NCBI GenBank assembly: GCA_046482735.1
Contig: JAWOEL010000005.1
Location: forward strand, 1-36,016
DNA length: 36,016 bases
Direction: 5' to 3'
Origin: JAQICB01 sp046482735
GTDB lineage: Bacteria > Bacteroidota > Bacteroidia > Bacteroidales > UBA1715
Below, piece by piece: positions 35,073 through 36,016 of the stretch. The position numbers and the translations under genes are program-made. The notes beneath the pieces are model-generated. The model was not told the origin of the DNA. It made no database searches and worked only from the letters and a program-made list of their open reading frames with translations. Each line of letters starts with the position of its first letter. Position 1 is the first letter of the stretch.

Positions 35073-35097
35073 TATTGTCTTTATTATATAGACAATA
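35073..35097. repeat. 8-bp inverted repeat upstream of the right-edge gene
   Basis: TATTGTCT (35073-35080) and AGACAATA (35090-35097), with a 9-base AT loop. It lies 20 bp before the GTG start codon of the secreted protein and has no T-run, so it may be an operator or leader hairpin and not a terminator. Confidence 0.4.
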
Positions 35098-35117
35098 AAC
35101 AGTAAGAATTATTCTGT

Positions 35118-36016
35118 GTGAAAAATTTATTTACAATAGTATCGATAATTGTATTGATAGGTTTGTTCAACAAATCTACATATGCTCAATGTGATACCTG
35201 TACCGAAACGACAACTTTTTATGTAGACTTATCAGAGAATCCTGATTCTGTATGGACAAGTCCTCATACAAATCGTTCGGGAAAATGCTGTATTGACCCA
35301 AATTCAAGTTTAAATTGTATTCGCTTTGAGGTAACAACGCACCCTGATGCCCAACAATTAAGTTTTTATTTGGCAGAACCACCAATACCACCGGCTATGG
35401 AATATAGCCCTAATTGTGGTGATTGGCAATCGGTAGATATTCCTATGTGTATTGAAGGCACAGGACCGCATTGTATTGTGTATTGTAAACCGGGAAATGA
35501 TAAGTTGAAATACATGATTACTTCTTCAAAAATTGCAGAAGTTTCCCCGCCGATTACCGTTGGGGAAGGGTGTATTGATACTATTTGGGCACGAGGGTTT
35601 GATGTTCCGTCAATACAATGGAATGTTGTGTATCCCGGTCCGGAATATAATTCGTATTTGAGTGCAACCTCGGGAGTCGAAGAGGTTATTGTAAATGGCC
35701 CGCCGGTTTCTACGGGAGTTGATTATTTTGATGTTGAGGTTACGGGTGAATTAAGTGGCGGATGTGCGGGAAGTACGATGACAGATACTGTTCGAGTTCA
35801 TTTTGTAAGTACGAAAGATGTGCAAATTTTACCCGAAGACCCGACAATTTGTTATGGCGGTTCTTCTATTGAATTAACGGCCGAGCCCGAAGGTGGAAAA
35901 CCGCCATATAATTATCTGTGGAGTACCGGTGAAACAACGAAAAGTATTTGGGTTTCTTCTGCCGGTGATTATTCGGTTGAGGTGACTGACGTAACTGAGT
36001 GTCCGCCGGTTGAAAC
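35118..36016 (+). CDS. large secreted surface protein with SprB-like repeat (3' end outside window)
   Basis: The frame is open from a GTG at 35118 to the right edge (299 full codons). The first residues form a signal peptide (KNLFTIVSIIVLIGLFNKS, cleavage after TYAQ). The N-terminal region is Cys-rich (CDTCTETTT, GKCCIDPNSSLNC, SPNCGDW, GPHCIVYCKPGND). This layout is seen in Bacteroidota gliding/T9SS-associated giant proteins, in which a head domain precedes arrays of Ig-like and SprB repeats. The last visible part, GGKPPYNYLWSTGETTKS followed by AGDYSVEVTD, is a typical SprB-type repeat, so more repeats and a C-terminal sorting domain are expected outside the window. No ATG is available near the start, so GTG initiation is chosen because it gives a complete signal peptide. 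Confidence 0.8.
   Translation, partial: MKNLFTIVSIIVLIGLFNKSTYAQCDTCTETTTFYVDLSENPDSVWTSPHTNRSGKCCIDPNSSLNCIRFEVTTHPDAQQLSFYLAEPPIPPAMEYSPNCGDWQSVDIPMCIEGTGPHCIVYCKPGNDKLKYMITSSKIAEVSPPITVGEGCIDTIWARGFDVPSIQWNVVYPGPEYNSYLSATSGVEEVIVNGPPVSTGVDYFDVEVTGELSGGCAGSTMTDTVRVHFVSTKDVQILPEDPTICYGGSSIELTAEPEGGKPPYNYLWSTGETTKSIWVSSAGDYSVEVTDVTECPPVE

Larger units (their letters stand above)
34518..35117. other. 600-bp gene-poor intergenic region
   Basis: This is the longest stretch without a convincing gene. It holds the palindrome at 34550-34567, a similar half-site ATTATTCTCAT near 34862, an inverted repeat at 35073-35097 and a short palindrome AGAAT-T-ATTCT at 35105-35115. A 76-codon frame from a GTG at 34816 has no signal peptide or recognised domain and is probably not a gene. 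No good DnaA box (TTATnCACA) cluster and no tRNA-like fold were found. A composition switch on the plus strand follows on the right. Confidence 0.5.

Noticed and set aside
34518..35117. Replication origin with DnaA boxes
   Set aside because: The base skew switch is suggestive, but no cluster of TTATnCACA-like boxes was found on either strand, so no origin is annotated.
35176..35391. Minus-strand frame opposite the right-edge gene
   Set aside because: Shadow of the plus-strand gene, which has a signal peptide and a recognisable head and repeat structure.
1..36016. tRNA, rRNA, CRISPR arrays, insertion sequences and phage genes
   Set aside because: None seen. No cloverleaf-like arms with CCA-type ends, no regularly spaced identical repeats, no transposase or integrase frames.

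Overview
This window is an AT-rich stretch of a Bacteroidota (CFB) chromosome. Several signals agree on this: a PorP/SprF-type protein beside a giant PKD-repeat protein that carries a type IX secretion (T9SS) type-B sorting domain; a one-piece hybrid two-component system; DUF2490, DUF4783, DUF3108 and DUF1573 proteins; promoters of the TTTG / TAnnTTTG type with very short leaders; and few Shine-Dalgarno sequences. The order or genus cannot be fixed from the sequence alone. I see no tRNA, rRNA, CRISPR array or insertion sequence.

Left part (1-10690, all minus strand). Read in transcription order, this holds a hybrid two-component regulator, a roughly 1,800-codon multi-PKD surface protein gene, and a PorP/SprF-family outer-membrane protein that runs off the left edge. 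The PKD gene is one continuous reading frame from N-terminal signal peptide to C-terminal sorting domain, but it is cut by two in-frame TAG codons. At least five intact genes in the window end in TAG, so this is not a recoded genome. The gene is either inactivated, mis-sequenced, or read through.

Middle part (10823-29518). This is mostly housekeeping. A plus-strand run holds pcm, a metallo-beta-lactamase-fold hydrolase, tsaB, a DUF2490 protein and a CotH-type lipoprotein. It meets, tail to tail, a minus-strand run of efp, a PP2C/SpoIIE phosphatase, a PhnP-like hydrolase, a GmhB-like phosphatase and an aminotransferase-IV protein. A DUF3108 protein follows. Then, on the plus strand, come TetR-recO, rsmA-mgtE, DUF1573-aminotransferase, and DUF4783-nadC-alkaline-phosphatase-like-outer-membrane-protein-rlmH. 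The alkaline-phosphatase-like protein has lost most of the metal ligands of its family and looks like a pseudoenzyme.

Right part (29552-36016). A large multi-membrane-segment NtrY-like histidine kinase (plus) converges on a nitronate-monooxygenase-like gene (minus) across a strong bidirectional hairpin terminator. The second gene has a perfect 18-bp palindrome just upstream, which looks like an operator. After a 600-bp gene-poor stretch, another secreted repeat protein (SprB/gliding-adhesin style) begins with GTG and leaves the window. Between about 35.1 and 35.4 kb the plus strand switches from C-rich to G-rich.

Functionally, the two edges are cell-surface loci of the T9SS/gliding-adhesin type, one of them next to its own environmental sensor-regulator. 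The core between them covers nucleotide, tRNA, rRNA, cofactor and repair functions typical of the phylum.
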